Assembly: GCA_027314595.1 (NCBI GenBank)
Contig: DAHVAN010000296.1
Coordinates: 1 to 42,089 of the forward strand
Source: Actinomycetota bacterium
GTDB taxonomy: Bacteria; Actinomycetota; Actinomycetes; Streptosporangiales; Streptosporangiaceae
DNA: 42,089 bases
Reading direction: 5' to 3'
The stretch's first letter is position 1, and each line of letters starts with the position of its first letter. Position numbers and translations under genes: made by a program. Shown here piece after piece: positions 1 through 9,178 of the stretch. The notes beneath the pieces were generated by a model. The model did no database searches and was not told the origin of the DNA. It worked only from the letters and a program-made list of their open reading frames with translations.

Positions 1-1
1 G

Positions 2-229
2 GTGTTCCTTGACGGCCGCCCGGCCGGGGCCGCGGTGCCGTTCGTGATCGGCCGGCACGTCCACCGCGCTGTCCAGCCTCCCGCCCTGCCCGCGGCGGAC
101 CCGACCGGGATCGACTACCTGGGCCTGGTCGCCGCCGCGCATGAGGAGGAGGCCGGCGCCGGCGCGCCGATCGACTTCACCCGGCTGCAGATGCTGCCGC
201 AGGCCAGGGAGGAGGACAGCGGTGCCTAG
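2..229 (+). CDS. C-terminal tail of a DDE-type transposase (partial)
   Basis: The reading frame is open from the left edge and ends at TAG 227-229, so only the last 75 or so residues are visible. The stretch GRPAGAAVPFVIGRHVH followed by TGIDYLGL resembles the C-terminal tail of actinobacterial Mu/IS481-like DDE transposases that are paired with an ExeA-type ATPase. No catalytic residues lie in the window. The next gene starts inside the last codons, and its product is a transposition-type ATPase, which supports the assignment. The family call is by memory of such tails and is only moderate. Confidence 0.55.
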   Translation: MFLDGRPAGAAVPFVIGRHVHRAVQPPALPAADPTGIDYLGLVAAAHEEEAGAGAPIDFTRLQMLPQAREEDSGA

Positions 230-1064
230 CCGGGCGCCGTGGGCGGCGCACTTCGGGCTGGCCCGCACCCCGTTCGGCAAGTCCATCGCGGCCGGGGACC
301 TGTTTGTCCGCCAGGCCCACGCCCAGGCCACCGCCCGGATCGGCTTCTGCATCGCCGAGACCGCGCTCTGCGTCATCACCGGCGATACCGGCGCCGGCAA
401 GACCGTGGCCGCCCGCGCCGCTGTCGCCGGGCTGGACCCCACCCGGCACCAGGTCATCTACGTCGCCAACCCCGCGTTCGGCACTCGCGGCTTGTATGTG
501 CAGGTGGTCCGGGCACTGGGTGCCCAGCCCCGCTACCTCAAGGCCGAGCTGATGGCCCAGGCCGCGGACCTGCTCGCCGCCGAGACCGCTGAACGGCACC
601 GCACCGTGGTGCTCATCGTGGACGAGGCCCACCTCCTGCAGCCTGACCAGCTGGAAGAGCTGCGGCTGATGACCAACGCCGAGATGGACAGCGCCAGCCC
701 GTTCGCCGGGATCCTGATCGGCCAGCCGACCCTGGCCCGGCAGCTGCGCATGGGCACGTTCGCCGCCCTCGACCAGCGGATCGCCACCCGGTACGCCATC
801 AAGCCGATGGACCTGGCCGAGTCAGCCGCCTACCTGCGCCACCACATGGCCCTGGCCGGGCGGGAGGAGCCCCTGTTCGCCGACGACGCCGTCGCCCGCC
901 TGCACCGCGTCTCCTCCGGCCTGCCCCGCGCCCTGAACAACGCCGCCACCGCCGCGCTCATCGCCGCCGCGGCCGCCGGCCAGGACCTCATCGACGATGC
1001 CTGCGCAAAGAGCCGTCGCCGAGCTCACCCGCGACTGACCGCCAGCCCGCCACCGGCGCCATGA
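222..1064 (+). CDS. ExeA/TniB-like AAA ATPase of a transposition module
   Basis: This 280-residue ATPase probably helps a DDE transposase choose or activate its target, as TniB/IstB-type proteins do. It has a Walker A motif GDTGAGKT and a Walker B motif VVLIVDEAH, then sensor-like segments (ILIGQPTLARQL) and a C-terminal helical lid (SSGLPRALNN). The N-terminal FGLARTPFGKS is typical of the ExeA group. GTG 222 is chosen because a GGGAGGAGG site sits just upstream and the gene overlaps the preceding stop by 8 bases. An ATG at 141 is in frame but has a poor low-complexity N-terminus. Translational coupling with the upstream transposase tail and the downstream small gene suggests one mobile module. 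Confidence 0.8.
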   Translation: MPSRAPWAAHFGLARTPFGKSIAAGDLFVRQAHAQATARIGFCIAETALCVITGDTGAGKTVAARAAVAGLDPTRHQVIYVANPAFGTRGLYVQVVRALGAQPRYLKAELMAQAADLLAAETAERHRTVVLIVDEAHLLQPDQLEELRLMTNAEMDSASPFAGILIGQPTLARQLRMGTFAALDQRIATRYAIKPMDLAESAAYLRHHMALAGREEPLFADDAVARLHRVSSGLPRALNNAATAALIAAAAAGQDLIDDACAKSRRRAHPRLTASPPPAP

Positions 1065-1282
1065 CCCGCGCCGAGGCACTGCGCTGGTGGCGGGCAGGCT
1101 ACGAAGCCGGGCACCAGGCCGCCGAGCACGAGCTGCAGGCATCCGCACGATGGAACCAGCTCGCCGCCAGCTTCCGCGCCCAGCACACCGCTGACCAGCA
1201 AGCCGAGATCAACGCGCTGCTGCTCGAAACCATCGACGTTCTCGCCCGCCTCCTTACCAGCCACGACAACGGCAGCACCTGA
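1061..1282 (+). CDS. Small hypothetical protein coupled to the transposition ATPase
   Basis: This 73-residue protein starts with ATGA overlapping the stop of the ATPase, so translation is probably coupled. It is charged and mostly helical by appearance, with no membrane segment and no cysteine motif. I do not recognise a family. Its position suggests an accessory protein of the same mobile element. The frame keeps strong GC bias at third codon positions, which supports it as coding. Confidence 0.55.
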   Translation: MTRAEALRWWRAGYEAGHQAAEHELQASARWNQLAASFRAQHTADQQAEINALLLETIDVLARLLTSHDNGST

Positions 1283-1374
1283 CCAGCCGCCCAGCACCCG
1301 TCACCACCGAGCCCTGCCAGAACATGCACATCAAACGCTGCCGAACCATGCGCAGACAACGTGGCCGCTAACAC

Positions 1375-2516
1375 CATGGCCTTGGCGGTGCGGACGCCGT
1401 CGGTCTCGACCGTGGCGTGGTCGCGCTGGAGCACGTCGATGAACTGCGGGTGCTGGCTGCCCGGGACGCCGTCCATCCCGGTGTGGCCGATGTTCGTGCA
1501 GGTGATGGAGTACTTCCATCCCGTTTTCCGCTCGAAGGCGGTCATGTTCTTCTGGTGCCGGCGGGACGGTTTCACCCGGCGGGCGATGAACCGCAGCCCC
1601 TCGGGCCAGATGCCGGCGCGGCTCATCAGGTGCGTGATCTCGGCGACGTCCTTGTCGCCCTCAAGCCCGCCGTCCTGGAGGAGCCCGGGCTGCCAGGCTG
1701 CTCCGGGAAGTGCCGCGATGGCCGCCTCGTCGGCCTCCAGGATGGTCCAGCCGCAGGTGAACAGCAGTGTCTTGCGGCTGGTGGTGAGGGTGAGCAGGTA
1801 CTCGATGAGCTTGTGGCTCGCTCCGGCGCCGTCGATCCGGACCAGGATCTTGCGCCGGAACCGGGCCGGGACCTGCTTCAGCGCCCGGTCCAGGACCTCC
1901 TTGTGGTCAGCGAAGGTGTTCGACCCGGCGCTGCCGGGCCGCAGCATCATGTCCAGGCACTCGCGGGTGTTCATGCACCACGCGGCCAGCGGGTGGAATC
2001 CATACCCCTTTTTCCAGGTAGGGGTCGCTTTCTCCTTACCGGAGTGCGCGGTGATGAGGGTCGCGTCCATGTCGATGGCCACCCATCCGGCCAGGGTCTT
2101 TCCTGCGACGGCCAGCCACGGGAACCCGCCTGCGTCCTCGATCAGGTCCACACGTGCCTGCGGATTCTCGCCCTGGCCTGCCCGACCTGTACCAGTACCC
2201 GGTCGGAGGCCAGGCCCAGGACCCGGCGGACCGTGGAACCGGACGGCGCGGTGCCCAGGACGGGGGCGAGCTGGTCCAGGACGGCGATGTCGGCCATCGC
2301 GGTGGCGCCCAGCGCTATGGCGATCGCCGTGGAGACCAGCACCATGCCCCGGCTGAGCTGCGGAAACTTTCCCCGCATCGTCAGTGCCGGTTCCAAGACG
2401 GCGGTCAGGCCGAGCCGGTCGGCGAACTGGCGCAGCAGGACCGCGCCGGCATGGCCGGCGAGTCCGTGCCCGTCCGCGGTGATCTCCAGGGCATGGTCCC
2501 AGGACGTATCCTTCAT
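1375..2516 (-). pseudogene. IS1380-family transposase, frameshifted and 3'-truncated
   Basis: The N-terminal part starts at ATG 2516 (MKDTSWDHALEITADG) and stays in one frame to about 2160, where it runs into a stop at 2142. The rest continues in another minus frame, with the DDE-type segments WVAIDMDATLITAHSGKEKA, KKGYGFHPLAAWC and RPGSAGSNTFADH, then KILVRIDGAGASH. This order is the IS1380 pattern. Homology ends near 1375 after HATVETDGVRTAKAM, where roughly the last third of the protein would follow in an intact copy. The element is therefore broken twice, by a frameshift near 2160 and by a C-terminal deletion. It cannot encode an active transposase unless the frameshift is a sequencing error, and the truncation would remain even then. 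Confidence 0.85.
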
Positions 2517-2834
2517 CGCGAAGGACGCTCCGATCTGCAGTCTGCTGGTGCGGTAACCGCAAATCTTCCAGGACCGGGGCGTCCTTCGCCGTGGAAACCG
2601 TGATTACGTCCCTCGCACCCGCCGGGTGCGGCCGCGTTGCGCCAGCGGCCAGCGAAAATACCGTAAAAGCCAAGGTCGAAGCCCTGCGTAAGCAGGACTG
2701 GCGCTAATTCGCCAGACGAGTTGAATGCCGGAGGCTAGGTGTCCCGCTCAACGACTTGTTCACAGGCGCAGGTGCATCTGAATGCTGTGTAATTTCACAT
2801 CACGCTGCGTGACTGGCGCCGGGCATGGTGGTGC
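2517..2834. other. Intergenic stretch between two IS remnants
   Basis: No convincing gene is present in these 318 bases. There is a perfect 7-bp stem with a 3-base loop at 2614-2630 (CGCACCC, GCC, GGGTGCG), about 100 bases upstream of the transposase start. A more AT-rich stretch follows at about 2700-2810. The whole stretch is plausibly the upstream end of the IS1380 copy plus scarred host DNA. I did not find a clear terminal inverted repeat or a target duplication. Confidence 0.4.
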
Positions 2835-3005
2835 TCATGCGGGAAGGGCTGGCATCCAGGTGTTTCCGGTGATGGCGTCGCGGATCACGTTCATGACGGC
2901 CAGTCCGTGCTTGCGGGCGGTGTCAAGGTATCCGCGGATGGCGTAGCGGTGGCGGGTCGCGGTCTCGGAGCGGAGCCGGCCGGAGATCTTCTGCTGGGTC
3001 TTCGA
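2835..3005 (-). pseudogene. IS66-family transposase C-terminal remnant
   Basis: The last 55 or so residues of this minus frame (RHRYAIRGYLDTARKHG, then VMNVIRDAITGNTWMP) look like the C-terminal tail of actinobacterial IS66 transposases. The open frame extends upstream to an ATG at 3212, but that part (MSTEEPSLHFVGDVPAGED) does not match the transposase and may be a chance fusion or a different gene fragment. The catalytic core is absent, so this is a remnant only. Confidence 0.55.
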
Positions 3006-3229
3006 CGGCCGCAGGTCACGCTCCTCCCCCAACCTGCCATGAGGGACGGTAGGAGGCGCAACCGGCCGTGAACAGTCATAGTCTGACCGTGTTTTCCAGA
3101 GCCTCGTCCGTTCTGTGGTGCCCTCATGCGGGGGCGCGGTGTACTTGCCGTCGCAGTCCTCGCCGGCGGGAACGTCTCCGACGAAGTGCAGGGACGGCTC
3201 TTCAGTAGACACCTGTCAGCACCGCAGAC

Positions 3230-3916
3230 ATGATGGGCGGAATGAGCGCTCAGCCAACTGACGATGAGATCCAAAGCACGAACACCGCCAGAGGAGTTAG
3301 GCCGCCGAACCCTTACGGACGGTTTGCCGCTGTGGACGGTCTCGGGGGCGTTGCGGCGCCTCTGCTGGCCGGTTTCGCCGTGACAATGGTCGCCCTGATC
3401 GTCCAGATCGTGGACAACCTCCGCTGGCCTGATGTCTCGCTCGTGTTGCTGGGCGGGGCAGCGGTTCTGCTGCTGCAGGTCGTACAGTTGAGCGCACGAG
3501 CCCGCGGCTACGCGGTCACTCCAGCCCAGGCACGCGAATGGTATCCGGACATCGGACGCGATCCTGCCCGTGCTGGCCTGGTGGACTGGGAGCTTCGGCA
3601 TCACCTGGACTGCTGGCGTGACCTGGTGCGACGCGCGCGGTGGCGGTACAACGTGGCGGTCATCCTGCTGTTGTGTGGAATCGCTGTCATGCTCGTGCCG
3701 AAGAAGGCCGCTGAGCTGACCGCGGTGCGCGGCTTCGCCATCGCTGTCATCGCGGGCGGTGCCCTGATCGAGATCGCCGCAGTCCTTGCCGACTGGGGCA
3801 GCCGCGCGCCTGACGGGTCTACCCGGTCAAGGCTTCCCCCTCTACTCAGGTGGGCGGCCCCGCCTGACCCGCCGGTCCCGCCGGAGCCCTATCCAGTCCC
3901 CCCAGAAACCCCGTGA
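3230..3916 (+). CDS. Hypothetical membrane protein with four predicted helices
   Basis: The protein has 228 residues. Hydrophobic segments lie at about residues 40-60, 68-85, 140-157 and 166-187, and the C-terminus is proline-rich (PPDPPVPPEPYPVPPE). Between the two helix pairs is a charged segment with many Trp and Arg residues (DWELRHHLDCWRDLVRRARW). No enzymatic motif is seen. ATG codons at 3230, 3233 and 3242 are all possible; the third has GGGCGG just before it. It lies directly upstream of the CHAT-protease gene on the same strand, which suggests, but does not show, that it is a membrane partner of that system. Confidence 0.6.
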   Translation: MMGGMSAQPTDDEIQSTNTARGVRPPNPYGRFAAVDGLGGVAAPLLAGFAVTMVALIVQIVDNLRWPDVSLVLLGGAAVLLLQVVQLSARARGYAVTPAQAREWYPDIGRDPARAGLVDWELRHHLDCWRDLVRRARWRYNVAVILLLCGIAVMLVPKKAAELTAVRGFAIAVIAGGALIEIAAVLADWGSRAPDGSTRSRLPPLLRWAAPPDPPVPPEPYPVPPETP

Positions 3917-4134
3917 CCTGCATCGGGCGGATGCCCATCGGGCGGCACATCAGTGGGCAGGGCATCATCGAGCGCAGCGCCGTCAGGAAACCGTCTAGGC
4001 TTTTTCGGTCCTTTCCACATGCCTGAGTGGATGCACTCGCCCGGCAGGTGCCAGACACCCGGGGGAACGTAACAGACCGGACAGCGGTCGTCGGGGTCCG
4101 GCCCCCAATTCCGCGACGCCTCTGTTTCACCCAT
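3889..4134 (-). CDS. Possible small cysteine-containing protein (doubtful)
   Basis: A minus-strand frame of 81 residues runs from ATG 4134 and contains RCPVCYVPPGVWHLPGEC, whose spaced cysteines and histidine could bind metal. I do not recognise a family. Codon bias is weaker than in neighbouring genes and there is no strong ribosome site, so it may be a chance frame. Apart from this candidate, the 316 bases between the membrane-protein gene and the CHAT gene (3917-4232) show nothing clear. They should hold the promoter of the CHAT gene. Confidence 0.25.
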   Translation of the reverse strand: MGETEASRNWGPDPDDRCPVCYVPPGVWHLPGECIHSGMWKGPKKPRRFPDGAALDDALPTDVPPDGHPPDAGHGVSGGTG

Positions 4135-4232
4135 TTGGCATGTCCTTCCACGCAGATACCGGCAAGCTATCATTTGCCGCCTGCGCTGGCGGGCAGGGTT
4201 ATCGGCAGGTGCTAAGGGCAAGGAGGCGAGCC

Positions 4233-7200
4233 GTGACCGGGGCGACTGATCACATTCCCGCGATACGCGCGGGCCGCGAAAGGTACCTCGCCTCAGGCGA
4301 CCGGCAAGCGCTGGCGGAATCGGTGCGCCTTGGCCGCTCGACGCTGGAGCAGTTGGCTGGCTCCGGTGCCGTTGAGGGGTCTGCGGCCCTGGAACTCTCC
4401 GCTTCGCTCAGCACGCTGTACCAGGCTGAAGGGGATCAGCGGCATCTCGACGAGGCGCTAGTCCTGCTGGAGCACGCGCAGGCCGTGCTCCCGGCCAGCC
4501 ACGGGGATCTTCCCACCACGTACGGGAACATGGCCGGGCTCCTGGTGCACCGCTTCGCCGTGCGCGCAGACCCCCGCGACTTGCAGTCTGCGGTATCCGC
4601 AGCGCGGCAGGCAGTGACGGAAAGCAAGCCGGGCGATTCGGGACTGCCCGCCAGATACAGCAACCTCACCGGCATACTGCGGACGGTCTACCAGGTCACT
4701 GGCGGCGTCCTGGCCTTCATTGACGAATCCATCGCCGCGGGCCGGAAAGGCGCGGAGCTCCTCCAGTCCTCCACCGGGTCGCGCTGCCTGGTCCTTGCTA
4801 CGCTCGCTGGGAGCCTGATGACCCGCGGCCGGGATGTGTCTTCGCCCGATGATGTCGAAGAGGGCATCACGGTCGCACGACAGGCAGTGGCAAGCGCACC
4901 AGCGTGCTCTCCTCAGCGGCTGGACGCGGCCAGCATCCTCGCGTCATGCCTCCGGCTGCGCTTTGACATGACCGGTGACCTGGCCAGCCTCGCCGAGGCG
5001 AGCGGCCTGCACCGGGAGATGGCGGACCTGGTACCGCCGCAAAGCCCGGAGCGCGCCCTGCACCTGCTCCAAGCCTCGGCCACGCTGATGACGCGGTTCG
5101 AGCGGCTGGAGGTCCCTGACGACCTAGACGCAGCGGAGCGCCTGACGCGGCAGGCCATGGAGTGCGCGAACACGCTGACCCGGGCGGAGACCCTCCGGGT
5201 GCTCGCGGCCTGCCTCCAGGCGCGTTCCGGCCTGCTCGTGGCGGACGACGATCAAGAAGGCGCTGCGGAGGTCGCACGGCAGGCGGTCGAGGCAGCGGAG
5301 CAGGCGGTCAAGCTCACCGACCGCGCCGATTCCGCGTATCAGGACCGGCTGGTCCAGGCGTGCAACACGAAGGCGGCCCTGTTCAAGGTCACCGCAACGG
5401 CAGTGCACCGCGCCGCGGCGATTACGGCCTACCATGACGCTCTGAAGGATCTCGGCGCAAGCGGCCCGGCCGCCCGGCTGTGCGCGTTCAATCTCGGGTA
5501 CACCTACACGCTCGGCGCTGAGTCCGGGCCGGCGAGCTGCGCCGACATCGGCCACGCTATGGAACTGTTCCGGCAGATCCTGACGGAGACTGAACCTGGT
5601 CAGCGTGACTGGGCACCTGCTGTCCTCGGCCTGCTTAAGTGCGTCACCCTGCTCCTCCAGATCGACTCCAGCGCGGTCGACATCAGTGAGGTCATGGGGC
5701 TCTACCGGCAGCTGGCCGACGCGCCTGCCGTGCCGCCGGTGTCCATGGTCCGAGCCGGGCAGCTGGCCGGAACGCTGCTGATGCTGTCGGGCGCCAGCGC
5801 CGAGGCGGCAAGAGTTCTCGCCGCGGCCGTGCGGCTATTGCCTGCCGTGGCATGGCGCGGAATCAACCGCGAAAGCCGCGAAACGAAGCTCGCCGACTTT
5901 ACTGGTCTCGGCTGCGATGCCGCCGCGAGCCTGGTCGCCGCCGGCGATGCCGAGGGGGCGGTCGAAGCGGTGGAGCAAGGCCGGAGCGTTCTGTGGGCGG
6001 ACACGCTGCAGTTGCGGCGCGGGGACGCCGACCTGTGGCTGCGACATCCTGAGCAGGCCACGCGGCTCCGCGACCTAGCGGCGGCCCTCAGCGCCGAGGA
6101 GACGCCTGATGAAGGTCAGGGGATCTCGCGGGCGATCGACCGGCGGATGGCGCTGGCGGCCGAGTGGGAGGAACTCGTCGCCCAGGTCCGCAGCGAGGGA
6201 TTCGCGGACTTTCTCAAACCTGCGAACCTCGCCGACCTGCTGCCCGCAGCAGCGAACGGCCCGGTGGTAATCGTCAACGTGAGCCAGTACCGCTGCGACG
6301 CGCTTCTCGTCACCGCCGACGGCGTGCGGTCCGTACCGCTCCCGCTGCTGCGCGCCGAGGACGTGCTCAGCTACACGTCCCGCTATTTCGGCATACATGC
6401 ACATTTCGACCGAGCCCTGGCCGCGATTGAGCGCGGTGAGATCATTGCCGCGGCAGAAGCCCGCGAGCGGATCTTGGCCGACATCCTGGGGTGGCTGTGG
6501 GACACGGTGGCCGATCCGATTCTCTCGGCTCTCGGCATTACCGGCGCCCCGGCGGAAGGCCATCCCTGGCCCCGCGTGTGCTGGTGCCCAACCGGGCTGC
6601 TCACCCTGCTTCCGCTGCACGCGGCGGGACACTACGAGGACGACGCGGACTCGGCATCGCGCAACGTTCTCGACCGGGTTGTCTCTTCCTACACCCCCAC
6701 GGTCAAAGCGCTGGCCGACGCCAGCGGCAACGACCAGCAGGCGGAATTGGACGCGGATTCCGGGACGCTGCTCTTCGTGGGCCTGCCGGACACGCCAGGC
6801 CACCAACCGCTGCCCGGCGCGACGCTGGAACGCGACTTGCTAGCGGCCACGTTCGGGGACCGCTGCCAGATCCTCTATGGCGAGGATGCCACGCTAACAG
6901 CAGTCCGCACCGCGCTGGCGCTGCACCGGTCAGCTCACTTCAGCTGCCATGGCGAACAGAATCTCGCCGTCCCCTCGAAAGGCGGCCTGCTGCTGCAGGA
7001 CGGTGATCTGACCGTCGCTGCCCTGAGCGCCGCCAGCTACCACGGCGAGTTCGCGTTCCTATCGGCATGCAAGACCGCGACGGGCGGCACCGCACTGCCC
7101 GACGAGGCGATCAGTCTCGCAGCGGCACTGCACTACACCGGCTACCGCCATGTCATCGCCACCCTTTGGTCGGTCTACGACCAGGCCGCCACCGAAGTGG

Positions 7201-7349
7201 CTGAGCACGTCTACCGCGAACTCACAGCCGACAGACAGCTCGTCCCGGCACGGTCCGCGCACGCTCTGCACTCGGCAGTGCAGAGCCTTCGCGCCGCAAA
7301 GCCGCAGCAACCCAGCCGGTGGATCCCTTTCATCCACATCGGCCTGTAA
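4233..7349 (+). CDS. TPR-repeat CHAT-domain protease-like protein
   Basis: The 1,038-residue protein has a long N-terminal array of helical TPR-like repeats (about 1-560) and a C-terminal CHAT domain, a caspase-like peptidase fold. The probable catalytic pair is visible: His906 in AHFSCHGEQN and Cys946 in AFLSACKTATGG. The CHAT ending RHVIATLWSVYDQAATEVAE is also typical. CHAT proteins of this layout act as sensor-proteases in conflict and programmed-death systems; the target here is unknown. GTG 4233 is chosen because AAGGAGG lies 7 bases upstream. An in-frame ATG at 4140 lacks such a site. The only same-strand neighbour is the four-helix membrane protein. No caspase-recruiting or gasdermin-like gene is visible nearby. 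Confidence 0.85.
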   Translation: MTGATDHIPAIRAGRERYLASGDRQALAESVRLGRSTLEQLAGSGAVEGSAALELSASLSTLYQAEGDQRHLDEALVLLEHAQAVLPASHGDLPTTYGNMAGLLVHRFAVRADPRDLQSAVSAARQAVTESKPGDSGLPARYSNLTGILRTVYQVTGGVLAFIDESIAAGRKGAELLQSSTGSRCLVLATLAGSLMTRGRDVSSPDDVEEGITVARQAVASAPACSPQRLDAASILASCLRLRFDMTGDLASLAEASGLHREMADLVPPQSPERALHLLQASATLMTRFERLEVPDDLDAAERLTRQAMECANTLTRAETLRVLAACLQARSGLLVADDDQEGAAEVARQAVEAAEQAVKLTDRADSAYQDRLVQACNTKAALFKVTATAVHRAAAITAYHDALKDLGASGPAARLCAFNLGYTYTLGAESGPASCADIGHAMELFRQILTETEPGQRDWAPAVLGLLKCVTLLLQIDSSAVDISEVMGLYRQLADAPAVPPVSMVRAGQLAGTLLMLSGASAEAARVLAAAVRLLPAVAWRGINRESRETKLADFTGLGCDAAASLVAAGDAEGAVEAVEQGRSVLWADTLQLRRGDADLWLRHPEQATRLRDLAAALSAEETPDEGQGISRAIDRRMALAAEWEELVAQVRSEGFADFLKPANLADLLPAAANGPVVIVNVSQYRCDALLVTADGVRSVPLPLLRAEDVLSYTSRYFGIHAHFDRALAAIERGEIIAAAEARERILADILGWLWDTVADPILSALGITGAPAEGHPWPRVCWCPTGLLTLLPLHAAGHYEDDADSASRNVLDRVVSSYTPTVKALADASGNDQQAELDADSGTLLFVGLPDTPGHQPLPGATLERDLLAATFGDRCQILYGEDATLTAVRTALALHRSAHFSCHGEQNLAVPSKGGLLLQDGDLTVAALSAASYHGEFAFLSACKTATGGTALPDEAISLAAALHYTGYRHVIATLWSVYDQAATEVAEHVYRELTADRQLVPARSAHALHSAVQSLRAAKPQQPSRWIPFIHIGL

Positions 7350-7422
7350 ATGGGAGGGGTACTGGTCCCCGCATGCTTGTGGGGCGCGCCTCCACCGTTA
7401 AGCTGCTGGTCACTGACCGGCA

Positions 7423-7748
7423 TCAGGCCGCCCCGGCCGCAGCGGCCCGCAGCTGCGGATGACGCTCCTCCCACGCCTGCCGCACGCCCCTGGGCAGGTA
7501 CAGCTCCGGCCATACCGCGATCAGCGTGTCCCGGTCCAGGTAGCTGGTCAGGTCCTCCGGGCGGCTGGCCTCCCGCAGCACGATCTGGTACAGCCAGCGG
7601 CGCGAGTACGGCTCGTCCAGGTCGAAGGCCGGGCTGGGGCCGCTCCAGTACAGCCGCAGCGGCAGCACCACGCTGCCCCGCGCAGGCTGGCCAGGTCGGT
7701 CACCACGATCACCCGGCGGCCGGGACGCGCCTGGTACTGGGTCCGCAC
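7423..7748 (-). pseudogene. Frameshifted conserved hypothetical gene
   Basis: The N-terminal part (VRTQYQARPGRRVIVVTDLA, from GTG 7748) and the C-terminal part (PLRLYWSGPSPAFDLDEPYS to the stop at 7423) lie in two different minus frames. They join at about 7676-7682. Together they resemble a small conserved Streptomyces protein of about 110 residues that I remember only as 'hypothetical'. A deletion of a few bases at the junction explains the shift. The gene is probably dead unless the shift is a sequencing error. No RBS was clear for GTG 7748. Confidence 0.55.
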
Positions 7749-7959
7749 CGCGACTGCACCGTCTGCGCTCCGCGAACTGCTGGCCGAGTACGGCATTGGC
7801 GAGCAGCAGCAGGCCATACTGGCCGTCATGACCGATTCGCGCGGCGGTGGCGGCTGGCCGAGCCCGTCGCGGTGCCAGCCGCTGGGCTGGGTCATCAGTG
7901 AAGCCGTCCGCCGGGCCGGGGGAGTGGCGTCGCACCCCCGGGCCCGGCCGGCAGGGGGT

Positions 7960-9165
7960 TCAGGCGGGCTCGGTTGTCGTCAGGACCGGTGCCTCCAGTG
8001 GCGCCGGGAGCGACTGGAGCAGGAACTCGCCGAATGCCGCGGCGAGAGCGGCGATGCTCAGCAGCCCGCCGGCGAGCGCGGTGCTGCGCGCGCCGAGCGC
8101 GGGCAGCAGCACGCTGCCGATGAACGCGCCAGCCGTGATGCCGACGTTCACCGCGATGGAACTGCCGGCGGTGGCCATGTCCACCGAGCCAGGCGCGACC
8201 TGCAGCACCCGCCCCGCTAGCGCGGTGGTCATGGCGGAGAACGACAGGCCGGCCAGTGACACCAGGATGACGGCGGCGACCGGCTGGGCGCCGGCCACGT
8301 ACAGCGCGCACAGCGCCAGCGCCTGCGCAGCGACCGGTACGCACATGGCGGTCCACGGGTTCCAGTCGGCCATCCGGCCGCCTATGACGACGCCGGCGAC
8401 TCCGGCGATGCCGCGGATGAGCAGGATCAGGCTGAGCGCTCCCAGCGGGAACCGTGAGACCTGGGTGAGGAACGGCGTGATGTAGGTGAACGATGCGAAC
8501 GACCCCATGACGGCCAGGCTCACCACGGCGATCGTCAGCCAGTACCGCCGGGAGTCTGGCGCCGTTCCGCGCGAGGCCTCGCCCTCGCCCGGCTTGGTGG
8601 TCGGCAGCAACCACGCCGCCGCCAGCATGGCGAGCAGTCCCAGGCAGCTCAGCGCGCCGAAGGAGGCTCGCCACCCGAAGTGCTGGCCCAGCCAGGTGCC
8701 GGCCGGGATGCCGAGCAGGGTAGCCAGCGAGCTCCCGGCGAATACCAGGCCGACCGCGCGACCGCGTACCTTCTGGGGGAACATCCCGGCCGCGCTCGAG
8801 ACCACGATGGACCAGAACAGGGCCTGGCTGAGTGCCGTGACGATCCGGGAGAGGAGCAGCAGGCCATAGCCGGAGGCCAGGGCCGAGCCGAGCGATGCGA
8901 GCACGAAGACCGCCAGCAGCCCGGAGATGAGGTGGCGCCGCGGCACTCGCCGGGTCAGCTGGGTGAGCGGGACGGACGCGACGACAACGACCAGCCCGTA
9001 GAAGGTGACCAGCAGGCCAACCGAGGACAGCGAGGAGTGCGTGCCACGGGAGATCAGGCTCAGCAGGCCGATGGGCAGCGTCTCGCTGGTGACGTAGATG
9101 AAGGCCGCGACGGACAGCGCGATGAGGGCGCCGACGTGGCGAGCGCGGATCTCGGGATCTTCCAT
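7960..9165 (-). CDS. MFS transporter, DHA1-type drug or sugar efflux
   Basis: This 401-residue protein of the major facilitator superfamily has about 12 hydrophobic helices. Loop motifs are present, including LTRRVPRRH after helix 2 and GIPAGTWLGQHFGWRASF at helices 5-6, in the style of AraJ/Cmx-type efflux pumps. Proton-coupled export of a small molecule across the membrane is the likely role. ATG 9165 is chosen because the upstream in-frame extension is low-complexity and a GAGGG site precedes it. The CGNR-regulator gene lies 13 bases upstream on the same strand, so the two probably form an operon. It may confer self-resistance or export for the adjoining gene cluster; this is inferred from position only. 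Confidence 0.85.
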   Translation of the reverse strand: MEDPEIRARHVGALIALSVAAFIYVTSETLPIGLLSLISRGTHSSLSSVGLLVTFYGLVVVVASVPLTQLTRRVPRRHLISGLLAVFVLASLGSALASGYGLLLLSRIVTALSQALFWSIVVSSAAGMFPQKVRGRAVGLVFAGSSLATLLGIPAGTWLGQHFGWRASFGALSCLGLLAMLAAAWLLPTTKPGEGEASRGTAPDSRRYWLTIAVVSLAVMGSFASFTYITPFLTQVSRFPLGALSLILLIRGIAGVAGVVIGGRMADWNPWTAMCVPVAAQALALCALYVAGAQPVAAVILVSLAGLSFSAMTTALAGRVLQVAPGSVDMATAGSSIAVNVGITAGAFIGSVLLPALGARSTALAGGLLSIAALAAAFGEFLLQSLPAPLEAPVLTTTEPA

Positions 9166-9178
9166 TGTTACCCTCGAA

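Noticed and set aside
1361-2556. Long plus-strand frames opposite the IS1380 transposase
   Set aside because: They are antisense shadows. The minus-strand transposase has clear family motifs.
7423-7748. Intact small gene in either single minus frame
   Set aside because: Each frame carries only half of the recognisable protein; the halves join only across a shift near 7680.
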